A stretch of 64,000 nucleotides of DNA from positions 26,829,339 through 26,893,338 of the forward strand of contig CM049316.1 in NCBI GenBank assembly GCA_026874595.1, read 5' to 3'. The stretch comes from Sipunculus nudus. Taxonomy: Eukaryota; Annelida; Sipuncula; Golfingiida; Sipunculidae. How positions within the stretch are numbered: the stretch's first letter is position 1; every line of letters starts with the position of its first letter. Below the pieces are notes generated by a model. It saw nothing but the letters and a program-made list of their open reading frames with translations, made no database searches and was not told the DNA's origin. Below are positions 1 to 12,195 of the stretch, piece after piece. The position numbers and the translations under genes are program-made.

Positions 1-153
1 AGAAAACATCAGTATTTGATGAATTATCTCTCTGGCTCTTATTCAGACCACAGGTAATGAGCAGAAGTTGTTCAATCTTAACATTTTTTTGTACCCACAG
101 AGTAATCCATCACCTTTGTTGCTATAGCACTGTGAATGACATGTCCTCTTGAA
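1..153. other. Left window edge, unassigned
   Basis: AT-rich sequence in which I recognise no gene or repeat. The R-type repeat terminus begins just after it. Confidence 0.4.
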
Positions 154-298
154 CTTTTTAGCTCCTGCCGTTTTTGAGATAGCTATGGTTAACGTACAGA
201 CAACGCACGACGCACAACGCACGACGCAGGACGCACGACACACGACGAACGACGCCGCACTATCGCATAAGCTCACAGGTTCGCAAAAAATGGTGGCG
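154..298 (+). repeat. 3' terminal fragment of the R repeat family
   Basis: The text from the AGCTCCTGCCG motif through CATAAGCTCACAGGTTCGC matches the 3' ends of the R copies ending near 42611 and 52409. It contains an expanded run of CGACGCA-like heptamers (about 200-255) that is shorter in the other copies. The usual terminal CGCTA is CGCAA here, and the fragment runs directly into the 537-bp tandem array. No protein coding is supported. Confidence 0.65.
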
Positions 299-2165
299 CC
301 ACCTGCAACCATTTTTGCACAGCGTCCGTCTGTTTGTCTGCCGTGGGACAAAATCACTCATATCTTGGCAGTGGTTTGACATATCCACCTAAAATTTTGC
401 AGGTTTATACATCCTGGATAGCTTTCTCGATTTCGTGACAGGTGGTGCCACCTACATTCACATTTACGCTGCAGACATCCAAGCTCATATCTCGGGACCC
501 GTTTGACCGATTGGGCCAAAATTTTGCATGTGTATAGATCTCACATAGCTCTTCATCATATGCAAAACTGGTGGCGCCTCTTGCAACCATTTTTGCACAA
601 CGTCCGTCTGTTTGTCTGCCGTGGGATAAAATTACTCATATGTCTGTAGTGGTTTGACATAACTACCTAAAATCTTGCAGGTTTATACATCCTGGACAGC
701 TTTCTGGATTTTATGACAGACGGCGCCACCCACATTCTAGTTTATGCTGCTGACATCAAAGCTCATATCTCGGGAACCGTTGGACCGATTAGGCCAAAAT
801 TTTGCATGTGCATAGATCACATAGATCTGTATCATACACAAAACAAGAGGGGCTACCTGCAACCATTTTTGCACAGCGTCTGTCTGTTTGTCTTCCATGG
901 GCTTGACATGGTTTGACATATCCACTTAAAATTTTGCAGGTTTATACATCCTGGATAGCTTTCTCGATTTCGTGACAGGTGGTGCCACCTACATTCACGT
1001 TTACGCTGCAGACATCCAAGCTCATATCTCGGGAACCGTTTGACCGATTGGGCCAAAATTTTGCATGTGTATAGATCTCACATAGCTCTTCATCATATGC
1101 AAACTGGTGGCGCCTCTTGCAACCATTTTTGCACAACGTCCATCTGTTTGTCTGCCGTGGGATAAAATTACTCATATGTCTGTAGTGGTTTGACATAACT
1201 ACCTAAAATCTTGCAGGTTTATACATCCTGGACAGCTTTCTGGATTTTATGACAGACGGCGCCAACCACATTCTAGTTTATGCTGCTGACATCCAAGCTC
1301 ATATCTCGGGAATCGTTGGACCGATTAGGCCAAAATTTTGCATGTGCATAGATCACATAGATCTGTATCATACACAAAACAAGAGGGGCTACCTGCAACC
1401 ATTTTTGCACAGCGTCTGTCTGTTTGTCTTCCATTGGCTTGACATGGTTTGACATATCCACCTAAAATTTTGCAGGTTTATACATCCTGGATAGCTTTCT
1501 CGATTTCGTGACAGGTGGTGCCACCTACATTCACGTTTACGCTGCAGACATCCAAGCTCATATCTCGGGAACCGTTTGACCGATTGGGCCAAAATTTTGC
1601 ATGTGTATAGATCTCACATAGCTCTTCATCATATGCAAAACTGGTGGCGCCTCTTGCAACCATTTTTGCACAACGTCCGTCTGTTTGTCTGCCGTGGGAT
1701 AAAATTACTCATATGTCTGTAGTGGTTTGACATAACTACCTAAAATCTTGCAGGTTTATACATCCTGGACAGCTTTCTGGATTTTATGACAGACGGCGCC
1801 ACCCACATTCTAGTTTATGCTGCTGACATCCAAGCTCATATCTCGGGAACCGTTGGACCGATTAGGCCAAAATTTTGCATGTGCATAGATCACATAGATC
1901 TGTATCATACACAAAACAAGAGGGGCCACCTGCAACCATTTTTGCACAGCGTCTGTCTGTTTGTCTTCCATGGGCTAAAATCACTCATATCTCTGTAGTA
2001 GTTTGACTTATCTGCCTCAAGATTTTGCGTGTTTATACATCTTGGATTGCTTTCTCCATTTTTTGGCAGGTGGCGCCACCTTCATATATGTGACAGCTTT
2101 CTGCACTTGTGGTGGGTGGCACAACCTACATATACATTTTGGCTGCAGACATCCATGCTAATATG
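286..2165 (+). repeat. Tandem array, 537-bp unit of two half-units
   Basis: The landmark GCAGGTTTATACATCCTGGA recurs at about 399, 677, 936, 1213, 1472 and 1750, with a decayed copy near 2027. Alternate copies are nearly identical, so the true period is 536-537 bp, built from diverged half-units of about 278 and 259 bp: a higher-order repeat. Each half-unit carries a GGTGGCGCC(A)CC-like block and an ATATCTCGGGA block. Apparent short reading frames repeat with the array and are not genes. Diverged single units occur at 36.5-36.9 and 38.85-39.0 kb. Confidence 0.85.
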
Positions 2166-3780
2166 CAACACACCTCACTCTATTTTCCATTGCCACTCAA
2201 TCCATGCCTCACTTCGCCCGTTCCACTCTGATTTCGGCAGATACACGTAATCGCTTGTCGACTACCCGTATTCTAGTTGACATTTGGCATTGGTTTAGCC
2301 GTGTCCTGTGAATCACATGACTGATCAACTGTGTAATTAGTAGTATATCGATCGTTTCGCTTCAATCAAGATGTTATAAATTCGCGGGCTTTTAAATACG
2401 TGTCACAAGTTTTCAGCTGATTTGTATATTGCCAGGGATAGTAATTATAATATTAATGAGATAGTGTAAACATTTTTTGAATTTTGTCCATCAAAGGATC
2501 ATGATGAAAAGCGCTGGAGGACTGTCCACTATTGAACAATTTGATGGCCTGCAGGCTGTATACTTGCCGTCTTTGATGTCTACCCAGGACTGTGTCGATA
2601 ATTATTAATGATATCATGCACTGATAACTTTTATTGCACAAGGGTATTTATGTGCATGCGAGGTACATTTATTAAATAACTATTGTTTAAATTAAATTAA
2701 GAATATATTGGTGTATGGTCAGACAGTATGTCTGCTGTTATAGTGATCAGGTAACTGAAACTTTTCTTTAAAATGTATACTTTGCAGCCAGTTGTGCCAG
2801 CAGGCCATGTACAGTAGTATACTGATGAAGTTTCATGAAGAATAGATCAGATTAGTATTAGTATCAGTGGTGTCTCATTTGACAACAAGAATTTTGCCTA
2901 CTACAAAGCGCCGACTGCGTTTCTTGGGCTCACATTTGGGCTGACAATTTTTAGTTGAGTCGTAAACTGTAAGATATAAAAAGTACGTAGTATGCACCTC
3001 AGAGGTATGTTAATTTTAAGTCAGGCCAGCATTGTGTAGAAAATGCATTATCCTAAAATATGTTTATTAAAGGGGGGGGGGGGGGTGTCAAAATGTGAAT
3101 CGTGTTAGAGGGCAGGTTCGCCCTATTTTGTTTGATTATTGAAGCCAGTTTGCTGTACCTTTTGCATATACAAGAACACAATTGGACATTAGATTTATAT
3201 ATTTCATGAGATGGTTGCACTGATTTACGTTGCTAGATCGAGTGCTTTGAACGGAATAAAAGAAGTGCAACATTTTTTAGTTTGTATGTTTAGTGATGTT
3301 CAGTTGTTACAAAGTTTCCAGAAAAGTAAATTTAAAAGTGAGAAATTGTAATTTATGTTTGATCCGTACTATGATCAGTATATTTAATTTGTACAAGTAA
3401 GCTGTTGAAAATTTGAATCTTGTGTTTTGATGTTTATGTCTTCACTTTTTTAACAGTTTCCTCATGGTATACTAACCTTTAACTGATTTATGTCATATCC
3501 TTGTGCCACATATCATCTGTAATATTAGAGAATTTGGTAGAAAAAGTACAGGCCTTGGAAGATTGAATGCAAAAGAACCAGCTGAAGGCACACACAGTTG
3601 GAGCAAAACATGCTGCAAAGCCAAAGTGGTGTCATGGATTATCCAAAAAACCCCTAGGCAAGAGTTGACCAATACAAGGTTGACCCTGAGCAAGAGGGAG
3701 AAAAGAGACCGTGAGACAAATCGTCAGTATTTTGCGGTATTACTCTTGAGAAAGATTCTTTGGTTCACTGTTTCTTGATC
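2166..3780. other. Intergenic, no gene seen
   Basis: AT-rich sequence with a run of 14 G at 3072-3085. Short open frames lack codon structure or similarity I can recognise. The stretch 3500-3780 may be the upstream part of the decayed retroelement that follows, but I cannot show it. Confidence 0.4.
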
Positions 3781-3789
3781 TGCTTTATA

Positions 3790-4680
3790 ACGGAATGCGG
3801 TTTCCCAAGCAGGAGCCGAAAGGAATCCGAAAGGTTACAGTTCTGAGAGGTTTGGGTCTCTAGCATTAAGGTGGGCTATCACTGAAAAATCCCAAGATAT
3901 CTTGAAGGTGGCAAGGTCATTGATTTCACAGACAACAATCCTCTGACTTACTTGCAAACTAAACAAAAGCTGGAAGCAATTGAACAACGGTGGGCTGCGG
4001 TTCTTTCTGGCTTTGACCTCGCCACAGATTATTTTCAAGGCAGGGAAAACTGAATGCTGACTACATCATCACACCAAGAGTTTCGTTCATGGGAAATGAA
4101 GACAGAGTGCTCATTGTATATTGCTACCGCTAAGGCTGCAAACTCGTGCTTGCAGCAAATTTGCAGTCGGTGGATGAAAACAACTTTGCTTCAAACATTC
4201 CTTTTATCTAACCGGATGTGACAGCCAAGAAAACTTCAGAATGATAAAAAATCCACTGGCCGTGTGAAAACATTTCCTATTCAAGGTAAACGACCACCCT
4301 TCACTTTGACAAAGCAAGAATCACTACAGGTAAAGTTACTGTTAAGCAATGGGATCGCTTATTTGAGGAAGGTGTTAAAAGATCCAGTTCAGGGAGAAAT
4401 TTGTTAAGGTCTTTCTACCTGATGTGTTACAAGAAGATGTTTTGAGAGCGGTACATGCATGGCAACCATGGTCATCAGGAATGCGGTACATGGCATCTAT
4501 GGTTATCAGGGCATCGATCTCACCGAGTCGCTGTTATGTACCAATTGTTACTGGCCTCAGATGGTGAAAGCAGCGAGATCATGTACCAAGTTGCAACAGA
4601 TGCAGTAGCGCAAAGCTAAAAGAAGTCGGAGTTCCTCTTTTCACTATCCGAGCAAACAGACCTCTTGAGGTAGTTGCAAA
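3790..4680 (+). pseudogene. Decayed Ty3/gypsy pol remnant (RNase H to integrase zinc finger)
   Basis: Read across shifting frames, 3860-4070 resembles the end of a gypsy RNase H: a TDNNPLTYL-like motif, then an EQRWAA-like tract followed by a DYFQG-type motif. From about 4440 to 4680 it resembles the integrase N-terminal zinc region: a GHQGID-like motif, a YWPQM-like motif and a cysteine-bearing stretch. Several stops and frameshifts interrupt it and no LTRs were seen, so it is an old relic. The lineage differs from elements A-C by motif wording. Assignment rests on motif recognition only. Confidence 0.6.
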
Positions 4681-6210
4681 TTATTTATTTTGCTTGATAA
4701 AGCTTTGTCCCGCTACATTATATTCAATATTCAACAAGAACAACAAGTTAATGTCCATATGGACATGCAACCCCTTTTGTGAACAAGAGACAAAATGACA
4801 ATTATGAATCATCTCAGCTATGAAGCCCAAGGTTCTGGGTCCCCCAGGTGTAACAACCCGTATTATGCTTTCATAGGAGCGGGTTTCACTAGCCACCACC
4901 TAGCTCATTGTAGCCCAGTTTAGGTCTTACGAATCTAATGATCACGGTACATTTAAGTCTGGCACATATAAAAGATGCCGATTTAAATTGTCAATAGCTA
5001 TCCAATTGGCTAATCAATTTTCTCAAAGTTAGCTGTATCTTTTCCACTAGTGCTTCTCAAGTTTGGCCACAAATACCTGCTACAGAACCCTGTTTCACTG
5101 GGTCTGGATTAACATTCATTTTCCTAAAAACTTTTTTTTCAAAACATCTTCAAACCTTCAGGTACTCAACATTCTAAAACGGTGGAAACAAAAGGTATGC
5201 AATATCACTCTCGTTTTGTTTTATCAATATTTTTCTGTAGATCGGTTTTGAATTTTCCAGGAGTAGCCCTGTTTATTTAAGAGTTTCCTTTTTATTTGTT
5301 AGAAAGATGTTCAGTTTTTATTTATTTTTTATAGATTTTATTTTTTATAAGACATAGTTGTATATATTTCGAGTTAGATAGTATTCTTTTGGGACCTTTA
5401 CATATACTGTTACAATTTACAGTTAGATATATTGCAGTATATTTAGATTTCGTTTGAATTAATTGAAACATAACATGTGATTTCTTTAATTATCATTTAT
5501 ATAATTAAATGTATAATTAGATGTATAAAGTGTTAAAAATTTATTTCTGTTTGAGGCTGCGTGCGTAGATATTTTTCGTTGGTGTTTGTGTAGATGAGTG
5601 TACCGGTATGTGCGCGCTTGTGTTCTTCCAATGATTTAATTCACATTTGAGGTTTAATCAGCTAGCACATAATATTTTGCCGTGTATGCAGCCAGCCGTC
5701 GAAATGGTGCCCTGCCGCCAGAGCCGGGGCTGATATGGTTGAATGGCCAGAGTAAGGGCCAAGCAGTGGCTCCGTCGGGGTTGCAGCCGAAATGGTTGCC
5801 CACTGGACGCTGGTCGATTTGAGGCGAGTTCCAACATTGAAGCAGTGAGCTTGTATACATATCTTTGATCAGTTTTCTCAAGCTTTATTATTGTCTGTAC
5901 CAACTATATACAGTTGGTAGAAACAACTGGGTCACAAAAGTAAAACTATTGTTATCAGATATGGATTTGGTTATGCCTGGATCAATCAGGATGTTGGTGA
6001 TATAAATATGTTCTTAAAAATGTTTCAGCAGAGACTTCATGACATGGGTTTGCAAGAATGGTATGAACAAGTGGCCTACAATGAAATACTTCAAAGCTAT
6101 ATGCAATATAAATCCTTACTTGAAATAGAAAAGTAACTATCTTGTGTACCTAGTATGATATATAGACAAAGCCTGTCAAAACTAAGTTTCACAACACACT
6201 CTAAGAAATA
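4681..6210. other. Intergenic, no gene seen
   Basis: AT-rich sequence. A GC-richer patch at 5690-5840 has overlapping minus-strand open frames (75-81 codons) with no family resemblance. No RNA gene was recognised. Confidence 0.4.
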
Positions 6211-6345
6211 AGGGTTCTAAGGGGTTCTCAGGGGAACCTTGACGTTCTAGGTAGGTAGAACCTTACAGGTTCTACGAGCGCTAGAAGGGTTCCTCGCATC
6301 TATGGGGTTTTTTTGCTACCAAGCAGGTTCCCCAGCCAAGTGAAG
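6211..6345. repeat. Short repeats of GGTTC-type motifs
   Basis: AGGGTTCTAAGGGGTTCTC and related GGTTCT, GGAACC and AGAACC motifs recur in both orientations over about 135 bp, giving potential hairpins. This could be the tip of a small inverted-repeat element, but no matching partner end was found nearby. Confidence 0.35.
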
Positions 6346-7297
6346 GGTTCCACGGCACAGAGCTGCCGCCAAGCCACTCTCAAACATGGAACAACTTGGA
6401 ACTCATGGGACAGCATATGTGGTCACCATCTGTTTGTTCAGTTTCGCACTTGCTTAATAACCTTTGTTAATGAAGTAACACGGGAATTTTTATACTGCTT
6501 TACATTTATATACATATTTTAAATAAACAAATTTTTTTCTTGTCAAGACGTAGTAGATGTATTAAATATAAGAAGTGTGAAAATAAGGCGTGCATCTAGT
6601 TAATCAGTACGAACATGGCCCAACACATGGAACACGATATACCCGCCCCGACATCGTTACAAGATGCACTCCATATCAGACATGTAACACTGTCCCGGAG
6701 CGGTCACGGGGTTAAAGGGCTTGTGAGCTGAGGGTGATTAATGATTTCACCCCAAAATAGTGTAATTTTATAGTCCAGCATGCATTCCTGTTGTAGCCCT
6801 GTAGCTTTGTTCCATTTTACAAACATCCATGCTCTAGTATAGACCGTCAGAAGCACAGTGCAGCTGCAACGTGTGTGTCCAGAAGAAAGTCATTTCTTTG
6901 GTTAAACGTAAGTATATTTCTCTGTATAATATTTTCTTTTCCCTTTTTCAATAATTCATAAATGCTCACTGATACAGCTCCTTAAGGAGAGGCGTCAATA
7001 CGGTCAATATAGGTCTGTCTCCAGCACATCAATTTTTAGCAAGGGGAATGATCAATGTAATGATAAATCCCCCCCCCCCTCCGATATTCAGACAAAAATA
7101 TTCATATTTTGAAAATGAAATGTATATAAATAATTAGAATAATAGATCGTGGTTCTATTTTCGAGTTAACTTAGAAATATTATAGATGTAAACCTGGTTT
7201 AAAATTGAACATATACTGGAAAAATAATACCTTATCCATTTAAACCTTTGCTTATACTTATTTGTAATATTTGAAATGTGTTTCACAGACAAAAAAG

Positions 7298-7298
<1 letters not shown>

Positions 7299-7350
<52 letters not shown>
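7299..7350. repeat. (TA)n microsatellite
   Basis: About 26 uninterrupted TA dinucleotides. Confidence 0.95.
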
Positions 7351-7353
<3 letters not shown>

Positions 7354-7680
7354 CCACGCCTGCAAGTCCACTAATACCCCCTCCCCATCCCCAACATTGA
7401 CCTCAGGAAAAAAAATAAGGCCCACAGTTGCTGGCCCGTAGTTACTACAGCCCTTCATTGTGATATATAGAACAATAGAGTAGATCAAATGTTTATAGGT
7501 CTAGAATTTTAGGCCGTGGTTACAAACGTCACAACATCTATGCTTAGGGTTTTGGTTTAATGAATTAAGTAGGCCCTATAAAGTTATATGAGTAGATAAA
7601 AATTAAGTTTTTTTTCAAAATGTATTAAACCTTCATTTATTATATTAAATTAACTTATTTTAAATAAAACAATCTTTAAT

Positions 7681-7743
7681 GTATATGTATATATATATGT
7701 CTAAATATAATTAAATATATATACATATATATATACATATGTC

Positions 7744-7785
<42 letters not shown>
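7681..7785. repeat. Interrupted (TA)n microsatellite
   Basis: A TA-rich tract with GT and AAA interruptions, ending in about 20 pure TA repeats. A smaller ATATT-type tract follows at 7921-7952. Confidence 0.85.
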
Positions 7786-7787
<2 letters not shown>

Positions 7788-8269
7788 TTTATTTTTAGAA
7801 TTCGGAGATTGCGCTTTAGTAACAACCATGTTCGTTCACTAATTCGTTACAAGCTTATAACTCCAGTTATACTGTACCAATTGCGTCCAGGTACATTAAT
7901 TTATTATTATTATTTTTATTAATATATATATTATATTATATTATATTATATCCTAAAAAAATCTCCGTCTCCAAGCTTGCTTGTGGTCGCTGATGTTGAA
8001 GAGTTGACCAGCACGCTAGCAGCACTGGCCCCCTGCGGTTATCCCCCTGTTTTCTGACACAGGTCAAGCATCAGTTAACCGATCTTTCAGCATCTGGTCT
8101 GGGTGCGTCACCAGTGAGAATTGTGATAAAAGCTGGTATCAAGATCATTCCGTATATGTTAAAGTACACTATATATTTGACTGTCCTAAACCATTTAGCA
8201 TAAAATGCTTACGCTCTTTACACAGCGCTTAACCTATAGGGCTACTTCCTATATCGTAAGGCGCTGTTT

Positions 8270-8790
8270 GTTATGACCTCGTATCCTGAATTGCAACACC
8301 AGAGGGGAGCACTGTATTTTTGTCCAATCAGATGAGACCTTGTGCTGGAAGACAAAAGCCAAGCGAGGAGTACACGGAGCCAATCATATTAATTTCTTTT
8401 TGAGTGACAGCTCATCCCCAAGCGTAACCGTCTGAACAGGCCACAGGCTCAGAGAGAATTGCCCCTGACGTGGTTTGCTTAGGGCCTTGGGCACATAGGA
8501 TGCTCGGCCGGTGAGCTGTAATTCAAACGAAACGTAACAACAAAGGCTGCATGCCCACCTCGCTGGCTGGTTTCAGTTCTGCAGACAACAGATACATGGC
8601 TACGCTAACACAGTCATAATGTCATAATCGAATCGGTCGATGATGCGAGAATGCAGAGGGAGCAATTTAAATTCGACCGGAAACTGATCAAGAGGCGCTT
8701 GAAGCGCGGTAATGGGCGGAGCCAGGATGCCTGTCGAGTGTTTGTTTATTGGCATCTGATTGGCTGCTTGTCACATCGTACACACGTTTA
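8270..8790 (+). promoter_or_regulatory. Possible TATA-less promoter (CCAAT and GC boxes)
   Basis: Visible boxes are CCAAT within 8321-8330, CCAAT at 8380-8384, GGGCGG at 8714-8719, and inverted CCAAT (ATTGG) near 8759-8763. Local GC is higher than in the surroundings. It lies 1.1-1.6 kb upstream of the first recognised exon of the DUF6729-like gene, so it could be its promoter. No transcription start can be read from sequence, and the boxes are short enough to occur by chance. Confidence 0.25.
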
Positions 8791-9866
8791 TTTCAGTGGA
8801 CAACAAACCGCCATCTGGTGTCTAAATATATCATAAACGGTCAAAGCTGGCAGCGTGAAAATCAGTTGCTTCTTTAGAAGCGCAAGATTTCCACTGCCTC
8901 GGGAGCGTAAAAATGCTAAGAATTATAAATGCTATAAATGAGAACTGCCGGCTTAATTTTAAGAACAGTTTAGATTCTCCGAGAATCAGCCATGAACATC
9001 AATATTCTTGTCACAAATTTAAAACTCATGAGAAAAGTGCAACAGCAACCGGAAAAATGGGTGGACAAAATGGCAAATTATAACAAACAATTATAACTTG
9101 TCTATCGTTTGACGAAATGTATGGTTCATTATCTCTCGATTCATTGTCATTAAAAAATAGAAATATTGTCCCTGGGATAGATCTCTATGTATAAATTGCT
9201 GCAGATGTTATATATTCATGTTTTCGAATAAAATTATATGAAAACATTAATTTTAATAATGTTTATCCTCATTGTTCCATGCAAAGTCGGGGGGGGGGGG
9301 GGAGGGATCTCCTGCGGCCCTGCTTATACCACTTTTAAAAAATATGTGCATGTAAAAATGCAACAATACCAAACCTTTATCGTCAGGTTTAGGAATAAAA
9401 GAAAATTTTATTAATGAGCCTGTGAATAAATCATTTTTTGGCTTTTGCAAGCGGGATATTTTGAATTTTCCTCTGCTTTATTCTCATTTTTAGCTAAATA
9501 AAATGCAGGAATTTGAGCCATAAAATTACCGAAGATGTCAATTTTATTACATATTTAACTCAGCTAACTAACAGTAGCCGAGGTATTGCAAGTGCGCTTC
9601 GTCTGTCGTCCGCATGGTCGATTGTTAGCAGGGCAGAAATTGTAGCCGCAGGGGCTAGGATGATGGTCCTGTGCAGCCAACCGAGTCTATAAAAGATCTC
9701 CTTGAAAATCTTTATAAACCGATTGTTAACGTTCTGAGCATAATGACCTGTCCTTCTTGTATCTTTGTTTGTGTAATGATATTACAACATTTACAAGAGG
9801 AATTAAAAGATTAAATTATAAGATCTTATAACTATTGTTTTTTATATAATTATATTAGATCAAAAC

Positions 9867-10076
9867 ATGCCAAAGGAGGGACTCAAGAAGTCAGAGTGGT
9901 TGGTCAGACTGCAAGAATATGCTGCTGGGCGCTTTAGGTTCTCAACAGGCCAGAAGCCACCTAAAGGGACGTTCTGGGCTCGTGAACTCAACCGGATTGA
10001 TACTTGCCCATGCAAGGGTGGGCATACCCTAGATGTCTTTGGACGGCTGTTGAGTTGTAAATGTGGTTACCATAAG
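9867..10076 (+). CDS. DUF6729-like gene, exon 1 (first recognised)
   Basis: Seventy codons from an ATG to a clean AAG|GTAGGT donor, phase 0. The product is basic and has a CPC pair, then after a short loop a CKC pair followed by GYHK, which suggests a small zinc site. An acceptor-like TTATATTAG lies just upstream (about 9858), so this may be an internal exon and the ATG not the true start. Confidence 0.55.
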
Positions 10077-10809
10077 GTAGGTGTTATTAAAGTGAAACAA
10101 CGTAGATAAAAAATAGCAGAAAATATCACACACCCACCAATGGGTTATGATTTATTTTAATCAGTCTAAGGTTGTTTAATGCTACCTATGACTGCATTTG
10201 TCGAAATTTAGATACAACAAAAAACATTCAATAAACTATTCGTTAGTTTATATTCGTTAGACACATACAACGAGTTTATCCTTTATCGATATTTTAAGCC
10301 GTCGTGAGAAGAGCGGTCTTAATGGAAAATATCTTTAACAATAATTCGGTTTGTAAGCGATATTTCTTGGATGATGTACCAAGAAAAAAACACAAACAAG
10401 ATAAACTGTAAATTGGTGCAACCGATTCAAAACATATAGTGAGGTTTTTTTGAGGTTCACATATTGGAAATGTTTGCAGATGACAGCTAGTGCACCAGCC
10501 AAGACACACCCACCTGTTACACCGGTACCAATGATGACAACCCAACCCTGTGGCATTTCACCATTCAGAAGAACCACTGCTTCTCTCGCTGCGGTAATTA
10601 TAGTTTGATTATGACCGGTCAGCCACGGCATCTATATTTAAATTTTACTGACATTCTGAGGGGTGCTAATATGGCAATGTATTTTGTTGATTCGTTATAA
10701 CGGTGATATTATTCAATTATTTACAAGGACTAAGCGCTATCATTTCAGGAAAACCTAAAGTAGTAGTTTAGAAGTATAATGTAATTATTTCGTTTTTTTA
10801 TCATAGCAG

Positions 10810-10923
10810 AGACCTTCAGGCACCAGTTCTACTTGCACCATTACCCGTCCAACAGGCATGCTATCATCAACAACCACCAGTCAGGGGGAGAGCCAGGACC
10901 AACCAACAGCCACCAGTGACCAG
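10810..10923 (+). CDS. DUF6729-like gene, exon 2
   Basis: Thirty-eight codons between a CATAGCAG acceptor and a CAG|GTAGCA donor, phase 0 at both ends. Composition is Ser/Thr/Gln-rich with no domain, so it is a flexible linker. It is supported by splice sites and an open frame joining exons 1 and 3; the coding assignment is weaker than for exons 4-11. Confidence 0.45.
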
Positions 10924-11406
10924 GTAGCATAAAATGATACAAATATAATAACACATAACTGTAATTTTGTCACATAGTTTATTTAAATCATATGTGCATG
11001 GTTATGATTGCTAAATTGAATTGACCATATTTTTTTATATAAGCTTGATATATACAGAAAACCCTTATGCAGGATGAATTTAAATGATCTAATATTAATT
11101 TATTTTATTTTCATATTCAGCATATCCATACTTATCTTTCACTCGTGCCCGAATTTCTACTTGTAAAAGTTTTTCATTAAATACAATGATTTTGATCAAA
11201 TATTGTCACCCACTTGCCTGTTTCGATTGATCATTAAATATGGTCGTTGCTGAACTTTTCCAGGAGTATCACAGTATGCAGCAGTAAAATGTTGTTTTCG
11301 TTAAAATGTGTTATTCATGCGATTGTTTGTTAAATGCCTTAAACCTGATTGGTGGCATCTTCCAAGGTATGTCAAAATTGTTTTGATACTCCACCTTTCT
11401 TTTCAG

Positions 11407-11853
11407 GTTAGCACGGAGGCACAGCCTAGGACAAAGGAAAGGGTCACCTCTGCTGTTGTTGCCAGCTTCACCATCAGGACCACCACTGTTGTCTCGAGCA
11501 TCACTGCAGCTGTAACAACCATTAGCACTCCGCATACCACCACTGATAGTGCCACCACTACCCGGACCACCGCCAATGCTTCTTCTAATACTTTCATCAC
11601 CGCTTGTGCTCTCACCACTGCTTGCACCACCACTAGCACGTCAGGTACTACCACCCTCGTCGCTGCCATCACCACCAGTACCAGCCCTCTTGCGACGATC
11701 ACCATCCCTGTTGCTTCGGCTGTCATTGTTAGCACCCCTGACACTGCTACCACCATCAGGGATACAGATGTTACTGGCACTACCACCAGCACCGCCGCTG
11801 CTGCACCCCACACCGCTCCGACCACTGCTACTCCTTCCCTTCTGGCTGCTAAG
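11407..11853 (+). CDS. DUF6729-like gene, exon 3, Thr-rich linker
   Basis: 149 codons between TTTTCAG and AAG|GTTAGG, phase 0 at both ends. About half of the residues are Thr, Ser or Ala in degenerate TTT/TST runs: a low-complexity, mucin-like linker. The ACC/ACT/GCT repeats keep several other frames open by composition, giving a Leu/Pro-rich + frame and a Val/Ala-rich minus frame; both are shadows. Continuity of phase with exons 2 and 4 favours this frame. Confidence 0.5.
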
Positions 11854-12195
11854 GTTAGGGTTGGTATCTTTGGCAGATATTATTTAAAATGTTTTGTTGT
11901 ATGCCTACACTGTTTCAGAAGATATGTTAATTTTTTTCTTTGTGAAACTTTTTAAAGTTTTTCTGTTCGTTTTTTTTTATTCATTGGGATATCTAGATAA
12001 AATTTTTCCTTCAGCAATTTTCATTTTATCATCTCCATCTTTAAATCACCTCTAAACCTTTTTTTCTGATTAAATATGACATATTCCTATCATGTTTAAC
12101 TATAATCAAAATAAAGAAAGTGCGACTTTGTAAAATCAATGAGGCTAATTATTTGTGACATAAATTCTGAAAGATATAATACGTTATTTTTACAG

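Noticed and set aside
405-1998. Repeated 61-84 codon frames that look like a small gene family
   Set aside because: They recur with the 537-bp tandem unit on both strands; they are composition effects of the array, not genes.
286-2165. CRISPR-like periodic array
   Set aside because: The period is 537 bp with no short repeat-spacer pattern, and the genome is eukaryotic.
8651-8836. 61-codon frame upstream of the DUF6729-like gene
   Set aside because: Overlaps the promoter-like boxes, has no resemblance to any family and no splice link to exon 1.
11403-11887. Leu/Pro-rich + frame and Val/Ala-rich hydrophobic minus frame, which might look like membrane proteins
   Set aside because: Both are shadows of the Thr-rich exon 3; ACC/GCT-type repeats keep all frames open. 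Splice phase fits only the Thr-rich frame.
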